Assembly: GCA_008975185.1 (NCBI GenBank)
Contig: BFAU01000144.1
Span: 1 to 15,246 of the forward strand
Length of the DNA: 15,246 bases
Source: a bacterium MnTg04
GTDB lineage: Bacteria > Pseudomonadota > Gammaproteobacteria > Steroidobacterales > MnTg04
Reading direction: 5' to 3'
This document shows, one piece after another, positions 7,353 to 15,129 of the stretch; positions within the stretch are counted from its first letter, which is position 1, and every line of letters begins with the position of its first letter. The notes beneath the pieces were generated by a model. It was not told the DNA's origin and ran no database searches. It was given only the letters and a program-made list of their open reading frames with translations. Made by a program: the position numbers and the translations under genes.

Positions 7353-8504
7353 CTATTTTTCGCTGGAGAATGTTGGATCGACATTCAGCTTGCTGAGATC
7401 GCCATCGACCAGCGCCAGGGTCTTTGGATCTATCACTTTATGCCACAGAATGGGCACATCTGCGAGCAGGAGCATACCGACATATCCCGATGGCAGTTGT
7501 GGAGCATCGTCGAAATGTCTCAGCGACTGGTATCTTCGTGACGCATGATAGTGGTGGTCGGAGTGGCGTTGCAGGTGGAATAACAAAATATTGGAGGCCA
7601 CATGATTGGCATTCCAGGAATGCCTTGGCTGGCACGCCTCGTATCTTCCATCGGGCAACTTCTCCCGGAGCAAACCGTAATGCTCGACATAGTTGGCACC
7701 GGTTAGCTGAAACCAGGCGATCGGCGCCTGTAGCAAAAGAAACGCCAGGGCAAACCAGCCAAAAAAACCAGCCAGTAAACCATACAGGGCGACAGACATG
7801 GCCAGCGATTGCAAAATGTTGTTGCTGAGCGACCATGGCTTCCTGCCCAGCTGCGCAAGACGCCGCTTTTCGAGCTGCCATCCACGCCTGATGCCACCGG
7901 GAATCTCGCGCCTCGCGAACCGGTATATGCTTTCGCCAAAACGGGAACTCGCAGAATCCTCCGGCGTCGCTACCTGCACATGATGTCCAGCGTTATGCTC
8001 GACATTGAAATGAGGATAAACGGGAACCGCCAGAACCATCTTCGCCAGGTTCTTCTCCAGCCTCGGTTTCTTGTGACCGAGTTCATGGCCGGTGTTGATT
8101 GCCATACCGTTGACCACGCCGGTGGTAATTACGAGGGCGGCAAAGCCCGACCAACCGACATCATGCGTCCCTACGAACCAGGCCACTGCAATCAGGGTGA
8201 TGAAAAACATCGGCACCGCAGCGAAGGTCAGATAGCGATAGTAGCGGTCGTCTTCAAGTTGCGGAACGATTTGCTCCGGCGGGTTTCTCTCATCCTCGCC
8301 GAGCCAGAAATCCAACAGGGGTACCAGCGTGTAAATCAATAGCAACGGAATCCACAAGGTCCATTCCCTGCCGCTAAGCATGACCAAACCGATACTGAGC
8401 AGCGGCACCAGGGGAAAAAACGTAGCGATCATCCACCCATATCGCCGGGTGTCCTGGTAATTGATTTCTCCCTGCCCGGGAAGTGTCACTGAGTAGGTAT
8501 GCAT
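7353..8504 (-). CDS. alkB: Alkane 1-monooxygenase (AlkB-type membrane diiron hydroxylase)
   Basis: 383 residues, close to the usual AlkB length. All diiron histidine motifs are present: NTGHELGHKK (137-146), EHNAGHHVQVATPEDSASSR (169-188), NYVEHYG (271-277) and LQRHSDHHYHASRRYQSLRHF (311-331). Hydrophobic segments near 23-45, 49-67, 92-112, 119-136 and 231-266 fit the polytopic membrane topology. The enzyme hydroxylates the terminal carbon of medium-chain alkanes using electrons from rubredoxin and rubredoxin reductase at the inner membrane. No rubredoxin is fused or encoded next to it, so the partners must come from elsewhere. ATG at 8504 has GGAGAA 6 bases upstream. A related fatty-acid desaturase or xylene monooxygenase is less likely given the exact AlkB motif spacing. 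It is probably a single-gene transcript. Confidence 0.94.
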   Translation of the reverse strand: MHTYSVTLPGQGEINYQDTRRYGWMIATFFPLVPLLSIGLVMLSGREWTLWIPLLLIYTLVPLLDFWLGEDERNPPEQIVPQLEDDRYYRYLTFAAVPMFFITLIAVAWFVGTHDVGWSGFAALVITTGVVNGMAINTGHELGHKKPRLEKNLAKMVLAVPVYPHFNVEHNAGHHVQVATPEDSASSRFGESIYRFARREIPGGIRRGWQLEKRRLAQLGRKPWSLSNNILQSLAMSVALYGLLAGFFGWFALAFLLLQAPIAWFQLTGANYVEHYGLLREKLPDGRYEACQPRHSWNANHVASNILLFHLQRHSDHHYHASRRYQSLRHFDDAPQLPSGYVGMLLLADVPILWHKVIDPKTLALVDGDLSKLNVDPTFSSEK

Positions 8505-8572
8505 GAACTTTTCTCCATGGGGCTATAGCCACCGGAGTGCGCATCTTCCAGACCATTAGACGCGTCAGTCGC

Positions 8573-8578
8573 AGTATA
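8573..8578 (-). promoter_or_regulatory. Predicted -10 of the alkB promoter
   Basis: TATACT on the minus strand, giving a leader of about 60 bases. At a 17-base spacer the -35 position (8601-8596, CTGCAC) is a poor match and falls inside the inverted repeat at 8595-8611, as expected for a promoter that needs an activator. Confidence 0.4.
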
Positions 8579-8594
8579 GCGCCGCCTCCGGGTC

Positions 8595-8611
8595 GGTGCA
8601 GGGTCTGCACC
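8595..8611. promoter_or_regulatory. Perfect inverted repeat, candidate operator of alkB
   Basis: GGTGCAG (8595-8601) and CTGCACC (8605-8611) flank a 3-base GGT centre. A further half-site, GGTGCA, occurs at 8627-8632, 32 bases after the first, about three helical turns. It overlaps the weak -35 position of alkB. The binding protein is unknown. Confidence 0.45.
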
Positions 8612-8637
8612 GCCTCAATCATATGAGGTGCAACTTA

Positions 8638-8666
8638 TTGAATTTATGAAAAAAAATAGAAATAAT
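8638..8666 (+). promoter_or_regulatory. Candidate sigma70 promoter for the two surface-protein genes
   Basis: TTGAAT (8638-8643), 17-base spacer, AATAAT (8661-8666; five of six positions match consensus). Transcription would start near 8672, giving an untranslated leader of about 140 bases that includes the inverted repeats just downstream. Confidence 0.4.
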
Positions 8667-8691
8667 GGGGTTCTACCCATACCACCGGTAT
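8665..8691. repeat. Two adjacent short inverted repeats in the leader
   Basis: ATGGG (8665-8669) with CCCAT (8676-8680), and ATACC (8679-8683) with GGTAT (8687-8691). They share bases 8679-8680, so the two hairpins would be nearly mutually exclusive. They overlap the predicted start of transcription. Confidence 0.4.
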
Positions 8692-8810
8692 TTGGTTTCA
8701 TGGCATATTGCGACCTCGGTCACCCAAGACCAGACTTTCTGATGCCACAATCAGCCGAATTCAAGCTTTTGATTGATATTACATGGCTACAAATATGAGG
8801 CTGACTGACT

Positions 8811-9281
8811 TTGAGTAGTGGTTACAACATAACCCGGCGAGGCGGCAGGCGCTTTTCGATAGCGATTGTTTTCCTGATTCTTCTAGGTGCAGGCGCCGTC
8901 GAAGCGGCGACAATTTCCGGGACGGTTTTCACCGACGAGGGTGTCACCAACGCCAGGGCCGGGCATACGGTGCGGCTGATCGTCAACGGCGTCGACCTCG
9001 GCAACAACGCGACCGACGCGAGCGGCGCCTACTCCATCACGGCGTCGATCAATTCCGGCGACGCCTACCTGGTCTACGTCGACAATGCTGCGCTGCTGGA
9101 CGGCACCACGGTGGCCGTCTCAGACGGCGCCGGCCATGCCGGTTTCGACGACGCGGATTTTTCAGCGGGCAACTACACGGCCCAGGGTCCGTTCATTACC
9201 ATTCGCATGAAGGTCGATCAGGACACGGTCCGGAATCTTGCAACCGGCGGGAATCTTCCGTGGAAGAGCGATCGTGACTGA
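8811..9281 (+). CDS. Small exported protein with a single beta-sandwich (SdrD B/carboxypeptidase-regulatory-like) domain
   Basis: 156 residues from a TTG start; no in-frame ATG or GTG lies upstream before a stop, and TGAGG stands 10 bases before the TTG. Residues 1-33 form a signal peptide: Arg-rich n-region, hydrophobic IAIVFLILLGAG, and likely cleavage at VEA|A. The mature part starts ISGTVFTDEG and includes TVRLIVNGVDLG, GAYSITASINSGDAYLVYVDN and GTTVAVSDG, a pattern seen in Ig-like/SdrD B domains of large surface proteins. After about residue 120 the similarity to that pattern fades and the protein ends abruptly. It may be a truncated relic of a longer adhesin-like gene, or a genuine small secreted protein. 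The stop overlaps the next gene's likely GTG start by 8 bases. Confidence 0.6.
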   Translation: MSSGYNITRRGGRRFSIAIVFLILLGAGAVEAATISGTVFTDEGVTNARAGHTVRLIVNGVDLGNNATDASGAYSITASINSGDAYLVYVDNAALLDGTTVAVSDGAGHAGFDDADFSAGNYTAQGPFITIRMKVDQDTVRNLATGGNLPWKSDRD

Positions 9282-12117
9282 ATCTCGCCGCAAACTTATC
9301 GCTGCAGCATTCGGGCTCGATCGGTCCCCCGGATGCGCGGTCAACATGTCCGTTGCGACCGAGTCCGGTCGCATGGGGCGTTCGTTTGCGCGTGGGCTGG
9401 CCCGATTGATCACTGCAGCGAAGCCCAGTCTTAACGTTACAGTAACCGGCAGAACGGGCTTACAAAACAATCAAATTTGCACGCAGCGGGAGCGCCGACA
9501 GGCCAAGAGCACGTGGGCGTTCGCCCTCATCCTGCTGTTGATGGTCTTCGGTGCCGCCCAGCCCGTTGGTGCTCAGAGCGTGGATATTCGGGTCGTGGCC
9601 GACAACGACGACGCGGAAGAGGATATCGGTAGCGGTGCCATGAACCTGACCAGCACCGATCTGGAGCTGATCACCGAAAGTGGTGACCAGGAGCTCGGCA
9701 TGCGGTTCCTGAACCTGACGATCCCCCCCGGTGCGACCATCACGAACGCGTATGTCGAATTCACGACGGACGAAGTCGAGACCGGGACCACCGACCTCAC
9801 ATTCTGGGCATTGGCAGAGGATAACCCTGCTGATTTCTCCACAGGCGACATCACGTCACGACCCAAGAGTGCGGCCAGCGTCCCGTGGAGCAGCGTCCCG
9901 GCCTGGAATACCGTGGGTGAGAAACACCAGACCCCCGATCTCTCTTTGATCATTCAGGAGACCGTGAATCGAGGCGGCTGGTCGAGTGGCAACGCACTAA
10001 CCGTGATCGTGACCGGTACCTCCGGGAGCAGGAGAACCGCCGAATCCTATGATGGCGCTGACGGTCACGGCGACTTGACGCTGGCTCCGCTGCTGCATGT
10101 GGACTACACGCCGGCCAGCGGAGCGAACCTGGCGCTGAGCAAGTCAGATTCCCCCGACCCGGTGCTCGTGAACCAGACGCTTTCCTACAGTTTGGTCGTC
10201 GACAACCTGGGTCCGGATGACGCGACCGATGTCATCTTGGTCGACACGCTACCGGCCACGGTGGCCTTCCAATCGGTGATCACCAGTCAAGGAAGCTGCG
10301 TACACAGTGGTGAACCGTTGGGCGGCACCGTCACCTGCACGCTGGGGACAATTATCAGTGGCGCCAACGCGACGGTTGACATCATCGTCACCGCGCCGCC
10401 CAGCGCGGGGTCGATTACCAACAACGCCAGCGTTTCGACCAGCTCGAGCGATTCGAACGCCGCCAACGATAACGCGAGCGAGGACACGACCGTACAGAAT
10501 CTGAACGTCAACCAAGTCTGCTACCTGGTGGCCGATGCCGGTGGTGGTGGTGGCGGCAACGACCTGCTCACGCGGATCGATACCGCGGATTTCAACCCGG
10601 TCACGAACGAGACCAACATCGGCATCGGTACCGGCACCAACGCGATCGAGGCGATCGCGTGGAACTCGGCGACCATGGTGCTCTATGGCGCCAACGCCAA
10701 CCGACTCGGAATCCTGAGCACGATTACCGGTGTGTTCGCGCCGTTGCCGTCGCCGTTCGGGACCGGTAGTGGTACGTTCGGTAGTATCACGTTCACCGAC
10801 GTCGATGGGCTCACCTACGATGCCACGACCGGCATCCTCTACGGCTCGGAGCGTCAATCCGGCGCGGATGTGCTGATTCAGATCGACATGACCACCGGCG
10901 CGCATGTACCGAACGCGTTTGGCGCCGGCATCGACTACGTGCCGATCATTCCGATCGCCGGTAACACCATCACCGACGACATCGCGGTCGACCCGACGAC
11001 GGGAGTCATGTACGCCAGCACCAACAGTGGCGGCAGCACCGACCGGCTGATCATTATCAATAAGTTCACCGGGACGACCAGCAGCGTCGGTGTGATCACG
11101 GTCCCCGACATCGAGGGCCTCGGCACCGATGCGACGGGCCAGCTCTGGGGCACCAGCGGCACCCAGGGTATCCTCTACGAGCTCAACAAGGCCACTGGCG
11201 AGGGCACAAACGGCCGGCCGATCGACAACGGCTCCGACTACGAGTCGGTCGATTGTTTCGCCTTCTCGCCGACCGTGGTCGCCGATCTGGCAGTCACTAA
11301 AACGGTGGACGATCCGACGCCGCCGGAAGGCGACACCATCACCTACACAGTGACCGTCACCAACACGGGTCCAGGCATGGCCACCGTGGTCCAGCTCAGT
11401 GATGCCTTGCCTGCGGGCGTGACTTTTGTTTCAGCCACCGCCAGTCAGGGAACTTATGACAGCACGACCGGTGCATGGTTTGTGGGCGCCGTCAGCGCGG
11501 GGAGCAATGCGACGCTGAACATTCAAGCAAGCGTCGACACAGGGACCGCCGGCACGACCATCACCAACGTCGCGAGCGTGACTTTCTTGAGTCAGAACGA
11601 TCCGAACTCCGCCAACGACACCGCCAGCGTCGACATCGTCCCCGTAGGCCGAGCCGACATACAAATCACAAAAATCGTATCCACACTTGAAGATCCGGTC
11701 AACGGAATGACTAATCCGATAGCGATTCCCGGCGCCACGATGTTGTACACAGTTGGGTTGACGAATTCCGGTAACGGTGACGCCGATACCGACAGCGTGA
11801 TTATCACCGAGCCGATTCCCGCGAATACGGCGCTGCGCGTCATCGATTTCGACGGCACCAATCCCGGTCCGGTCGCCTATGCCAACGGCACACCGGCCAG
11901 CGGACTCACTTACACGTTCGTGGCCCTCGGTGATCCGGGCGACGACATTGAATTCTCCGATGACGGGGGTAGCACCTACACCTACATGCCGGTAGCGGAT
12001 GGGAACGGTGTCGACACGGCCGTCACCCACATGCAGATCAAAATGAAAGGCGCTTTCCTCTTTTCAGTCTCGGGGGATCCAAATTTCGAGGTGTTGTTCA
12101 AGAACATTGTCCAGTAG
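9274..12117 (+). CDS. Large exported DUF11-repeat surface protein with propeller-like domain
   Basis: About 947 residues from the GTG at 9274, which has GGAAGAG 5 bases upstream and overlaps the previous stop. A signal-peptide-like segment (TWAFALILLLMVFGAA, cleavage near VGA|QS) lies only at about residues 80-101, so the N-region is unusually long; ATGs at 9346 and 9373 are alternative starts. The mature protein has a DNRLRE/CBM-like domain (about 103-280), a DUF11 domain (285-407, ANLALSKSDSPDPVLVNQTL), a propeller-like region with repeated I-A-W/L-x-Y-D and T-G-x-L-Y-G motifs (413-665), a second DUF11 domain (670-790) and a DUF11-related C-terminal domain (791-947). No PEP-CTERM or LPXTG sorting signal is present at the C-terminus. 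Probably secreted or cell-surface; ligand unknown. A poly-Gly run of six lies near residue 423. Confidence 0.75.
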   Translation: MTESRRKLIAAAFGLDRSPGCAVNMSVATESGRMGRSFARGLARLITAAKPSLNVTVTGRTGLQNNQICTQRERRQAKSTWAFALILLLMVFGAAQPVGAQSVDIRVVADNDDAEEDIGSGAMNLTSTDLELITESGDQELGMRFLNLTIPPGATITNAYVEFTTDEVETGTTDLTFWALAEDNPADFSTGDITSRPKSAASVPWSSVPAWNTVGEKHQTPDLSLIIQETVNRGGWSSGNALTVIVTGTSGSRRTAESYDGADGHGDLTLAPLLHVDYTPASGANLALSKSDSPDPVLVNQTLSYSLVVDNLGPDDATDVILVDTLPATVAFQSVITSQGSCVHSGEPLGGTVTCTLGTIISGANATVDIIVTAPPSAGSITNNASVSTSSSDSNAANDNASEDTTVQNLNVNQVCYLVADAGGGGGGNDLLTRIDTADFNPVTNETNIGIGTGTNAIEAIAWNSATMVLYGANANRLGILSTITGVFAPLPSPFGTGSGTFGSITFTDVDGLTYDATTGILYGSERQSGADVLIQIDMTTGAHVPNAFGAGIDYVPIIPIAGNTITDDIAVDPTTGVMYASTNSGGSTDRLIIINKFTGTTSSVGVITVPDIEGLGTDATGQLWGTSGTQGILYELNKATGEGTNGRPIDNGSDYESVDCFAFSPTVVADLAVTKTVDDPTPPEGDTITYTVTVTNTGPGMATVVQLSDALPAGVTFVSATASQGTYDSTTGAWFVGAVSAGSNATLNIQASVDTGTAGTTITNVASVTFLSQNDPNSANDTASVDIVPVGRADIQITKIVSTLEDPVNGMTNPIAIPGATMLYTVGLTNSGNGDADTDSVIITEPIPANTALRVIDFDGTNPGPVAYANGTPASGLTYTFVALGDPGDDIEFSDDGGSTYTYMPVADGNGVDTAVTHMQIKMKGAFLFSVSGDPNFEVLFKNIVQ

Positions 12118-12230
12118 CCGCTGCGCATCATAGGCTTGTTGTTTTTGTGGCCGTTTTCTCGGCGCCGCAGTAGACTGGTCCATGCCTGCTGAAATAAGCG
12201 GGCTATAAGTCAGGCAGACTCCTTACAAAT
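12118..12230. other. Short gap between convergent genes
   Basis: No gene seen. TGCCTG (12183-12188) and CAGGCA (12211-12216) form an inverted repeat with a 22-base gap. A T-rich stretch at about 12138-12147 is not preceded by an obvious hairpin. Confidence 0.5.
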
Positions 12231-12261
12231 AAAAAAGCCCCGCTCGGTGAGCGGGGCTTTT
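12231..12261. terminator. Bidirectional intrinsic terminator
   Basis: GCCCCGCTC (12237-12245) and GAGCGGGGC (12249-12257) form a perfect 9-bp stem with a 3-base loop. It is flanked by six A on the left and four T on the right, so it can stop transcripts from both sides. The six-T face serves the TonB receptor gene, whose stop lies about 60 bases away; the other serves the DUF11 gene. Confidence 0.92.
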
Positions 12262-12321
12262 CAGAATCCGGAGGCCGTTCAGTTCGCCTCCATTTTCCTG
12301 TTTCTACACGAACACGAAACC

Positions 12322-14943
12322 CTACAGTTCGTAACGAATACGCGCGTACCAGAAACCACCATTAAATCCAAACGGTGTGAATTGGCTGTAGCGATTACCC
12401 ACACCACTACGCGCCCCCTGGTTTTCGCCGGGGAAAGTGTCAAAGATATTCTGCGCACCGACGGTCACTGTCAGATTATCGTTGATAGACAAGGCCGCTT
12501 CGAGATCAACCAGCCACTCGCCGTCATAGACTGCGCCATCTTCCGAATCAAACCACTCGTCGTAGTAGCTCAGACGGGCGAGAACCCTGAAGTTGTCGGT
12601 AGCTTGATGGTTAGCCGTCAGGTTAGCGCGAAATCCTGGCAGACCTTCCTGCAACTCCTGAATACGGAGATCGTCCAGCGTATCCGGATTGTGCTTCGTG
12701 ACCTCGGTGTCCGTCCAGTTGAACAACAGGGTCCAGTCGGTGCTTCCACCCAACATTTCGGCGGTGTAATTCGCGATGAGATCGATACCCTGGGTTGTGG
12801 TTTCGAAGTCATTGATGAAGAAGCGGAAATTCGCCAGATTAGCGGCGCTGGTCACACCTTCTGCGAGAAGGTCTATGACCTCTTGCGGCGTCAGTGCGAA
12901 CAGCTTGGTTTGGCCTAAGCGGTCCTTCAACTCGATATTGAAGTAATCGATCGTGATGTCAACTTCGCCCAGCGTCAGAATTGCGCCCACGGAAAGGTTG
13001 ATCGATTTTTCCGCCTCCAGCGGCCGACCGCCTCTGAGTTCCGCAACACGGGAACCCGGCGGAATATTGCCGTTGTTGACCAGATCCATCAGTACCAGGT
13101 CGAACTCGGTCGAGACGTTAAACGCATTCGACTGACCTGGTGTCGGCGCCCTGAACCCGCTGCTCGCGCTGGCGCGCCATGCCAATCGGTCGTTGATTCG
13201 GAAATTGGTCGCGACCTTGCCGTTGAAAGTCGTACCAAAGTCGTCGAAATCCTCGAAGCGAGTGGCGAAGCCGAGCGACCAGTCATCCGTCGGGCTTACC
13301 TCAAGATCAACATAAGCCGCGAAGTTGCTGCGACTCCAGTCGCCAGCCGCAATCGGGCTGAATCCCGGGAATCCGTTGGAAGCCGCACTAAAGCCCTGGT
13401 CCGCCAAGGGTCCGATCGACCAGGATTCCGTTTGTCCGAGACCAATTTCAAATTGCTCGTCACGATATTCGAGGCCGCCCGCGATATTGCCACCATCGCC
13501 AAACGCGTAGGACACATCGAAGTTCAAGTTAAACTCTTCCTGCCTGTAAAGACCGGGATCAAAACTCGTCGGTGTAGCCGGACCCAGGGAAGCGTTGACC
13601 GTGTTGTTGATAAAGAAATCGACTTCGTTCGTGCCGTAAGCAATGCTGGCGTCCCAAAGAAGCCCAGCAGAGGTTTCGCCGCGGATGCCACCGACGATTG
13701 AGAAATCCTGGACCTCGCCACCGAAACGCGGCGTAAACCCGCCGGGGAACATCTCCTGGAAGGAGAAACAGTTCGGGTCGGCGAGTATCAGGGCCAGATT
13801 GGCCTGCTGAGCCGGATCATCAATGATGCTGGTCACCGGATTGACGGCCACAGTCGGGCAGTTGGCTGCGCCTACAGCACCGCCAGCCGCCTGGAGCAGG
13901 TCGCCGATCAGCAGGAATCGCTCGTCGTTGGGACCAATAAAGCCGACGTTGACGGTTCCATCAGGATTCAGGTCGTCGAAAATATCGTTCGAGAACCCGA
14001 AAACAGCACCGCGGTTATTGGGGTTACGGAAAAAGAACCCGCCCTCGACCCGTTTCTCGGCATAGTTGCCATGGCCGTAAATCTCTTTGCCATTGCCGGC
14101 TTCCGTCGCAAAATTGACCATCACCTTCAATTCATCGTCGATGATCGGCGTACCCCAGATCTGCGCAGGATTGGCGACAAAGGTGTTGCCGGCCGCGATC
14201 AAAGCGGCTGCATCGTCACGTTGGAGACTGCGATCGGTCGGATCCGACTCGCCATATTCGACGCTAATGTTGACAAAACCTTCGTCACCCACCGGCAGGC
14301 CGATGTTGGCTGCGATCTGCATCGCGGTACCATCGCCTTCGTAGAACTCGCCATAGCGCACTTCAACGCTGCCACCTTCGCGGGCATCCTTCAGTATGAA
14401 GTTCAACACGCCGGCTATGGCGTCCGAACCGTACTGCGCCGAGGCGCCATCACGAAGCACTTCGACCTGCTTCAATGCGATCGAAGGAATCACCGAGATG
14501 TCCGGGCCTTGCGCACCATCGGCCACGCCATTGCCCAGCCAGGAAATGACGGCTGCACGATGACGGCGCTTGCCATTGATCAGGACCAGCGTTTGATCGG
14601 GTGCCATGCCACGCAGTTGCGCCGGCCGCACGACCGTCGCCGCATCACTGATCGGCTGCGCGTTGACGCTATAGGAAGGAACAACGTTGCGAATCAGATC
14701 GCTGAGATCGGTTCCGCCCTGGTTGATGAATTCGTCAGCAGTAATGACGTCTACCGGGACCATCGATTCGGTCACCGAGCGCGGCTGCCCGCGAGTACCG
14801 GTGGCGACAACTTCTTCAATTTCGCCGTACTCGTCAGCATCCGCATCGGCGTCCTGCGCCACCGCCTGTTGCGTAAAAGCTACAGACAGCGTTGCAATCC
14901 CCAATAGCATCGCTAATCGTTTATAAAAATCGGAGGTTTTCAC
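12322..14943 (-). CDS. TonB-dependent outer-membrane receptor
   Basis: 873 residues from GTG at 14943, chosen because AAGGGG stands 7 bases upstream and the signal peptide starts immediately after it (KTSDFYKRLAMLLGIATLSV, cleavage near AVA|Q). An acidic DADADADE stretch is followed by a TonB-box-like EIEEVVATGTR (41-51). The plug spans about 55-185, including QLRGMAPDQTLVLINGKRRH and VEVLRDGASAQYGSDAIAGV. The rest is a beta-barrel ending WYARIRYEL, a typical terminal strand although the last residue is Leu. Two cysteines (NCPTVAV and DPNCFSF) may form a disulfide in one extracellular loop. It imports a large or scarce nutrient using TonB energy; the ligand is not predictable and no siderophore or vitamin genes lie nearby. 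The frame is open further to 15216, but that extension would bury the signal peptide. Confidence 0.94.
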   Translation of the reverse strand: MKTSDFYKRLAMLLGIATLSVAFTQQAVAQDADADADEYGEIEEVVATGTRGQPRSVTESMVPVDVITADEFINQGGTDLSDLIRNVVPSYSVNAQPISDAATVVRPAQLRGMAPDQTLVLINGKRRHRAAVISWLGNGVADGAQGPDISVIPSIALKQVEVLRDGASAQYGSDAIAGVLNFILKDAREGGSVEVRYGEFYEGDGTAMQIAANIGLPVGDEGFVNISVEYGESDPTDRSLQRDDAAALIAAGNTFVANPAQIWGTPIIDDELKVMVNFATEAGNGKEIYGHGNYAEKRVEGGFFFRNPNNRGAVFGFSNDIFDDLNPDGTVNVGFIGPNDERFLLIGDLLQAAGGAVGAANCPTVAVNPVTSIIDDPAQQANLALILADPNCFSFQEMFPGGFTPRFGGEVQDFSIVGGIRGETSAGLLWDASIAYGTNEVDFFINNTVNASLGPATPTSFDPGLYRQEEFNLNFDVSYAFGDGGNIAGGLEYRDEQFEIGLGQTESWSIGPLADQGFSAASNGFPGFSPIAAGDWSRSNFAAYVDLEVSPTDDWSLGFATRFEDFDDFGTTFNGKVATNFRINDRLAWRASASSGFRAPTPGQSNAFNVSTEFDLVLMDLVNNGNIPPGSRVAELRGGRPLEAEKSINLSVGAILTLGEVDITIDYFNIELKDRLGQTKLFALTPQEVIDLLAEGVTSAANLANFRFFINDFETTTQGIDLIANYTAEMLGGSTDWTLLFNWTDTEVTKHNPDTLDDLRIQELQEGLPGFRANLTANHQATDNFRVLARLSYYDEWFDSEDGAVYDGEWLVDLEAALSINDNLTVTVGAQNIFDTFPGENQGARSGVGNRYSQFTPFGFNGGFWYARIRYEL

Positions 14944-14950
14944 ACTATTT

Positions 14951-14956
14951 CCCCTT
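14951..14956 (-). promoter_or_regulatory. Ribosome binding site deciding the TonB receptor start
   Basis: AAGGGG on the minus strand, 7 bases before GTG at 14943. An upstream in-frame ATG (MSADTAKRG) has no comparable site. Confidence 0.65.
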
Positions 14957-15100
14957 ACTGTTAGTATATTTATACGCTGCGGTGCCTCGCGAGAACCCTG
15001 TGGCCCCCGCTTGGCGGTATCAGCGCTCATGCCGGCATCGTCTGTATCCGCGTATTTTTTCTCTATCGTTGCGAATACGCGACACCCGCCTGATATGCGC

Positions 15101-15129
15101 ACTATCCAATGTCTGGGGCAGATAGTCAA
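15101..15129 (-). promoter_or_regulatory. Candidate promoter of the TonB receptor with embedded inverted repeat
   Basis: On the minus strand TTGACT (15129-15124), 17-base spacer, GATAGT (15106-15101). ACTATC (15101-15106) and GATAGT (15121-15126) form an inverted repeat centred between the two promoter elements, about two helical turns from centre to centre, so a dimeric regulator there would block polymerase. Confidence 0.45.

Larger units (their letters stand above)
8505..8810. other. Divergent intergenic region between alkB and the surface-protein genes
   Basis: 306 bases without a convincing gene. From left to right it holds the alkB ribosome site and leader, the alkB -10 and inverted repeat, an A-rich tract (about 8641-8662), a plus-strand promoter candidate, two small inverted repeats (8665-8691) and a stretch to 8796 with nothing recognised. 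It is visibly more AT-rich than the flanking coding DNA. Confidence 0.7.

Noticed and set aside
8783..8818. Eleven-codon leader peptide before the TTG gene
   Set aside because: It has an ATG and overlaps the TTG start, but no ribosome site and no regulatory codon run, so it is probably chance.
10541..10558. GGT-rich run as a possible microsatellite
   Set aside because: It encodes only six glycines with mixed GGT/GGC codons in a linker; too short to claim phase variation.
12247..12918. Plus-strand open frame of 223 codons
   Set aside because: It begins inside the terminator and is antisense to the TonB receptor barrel.
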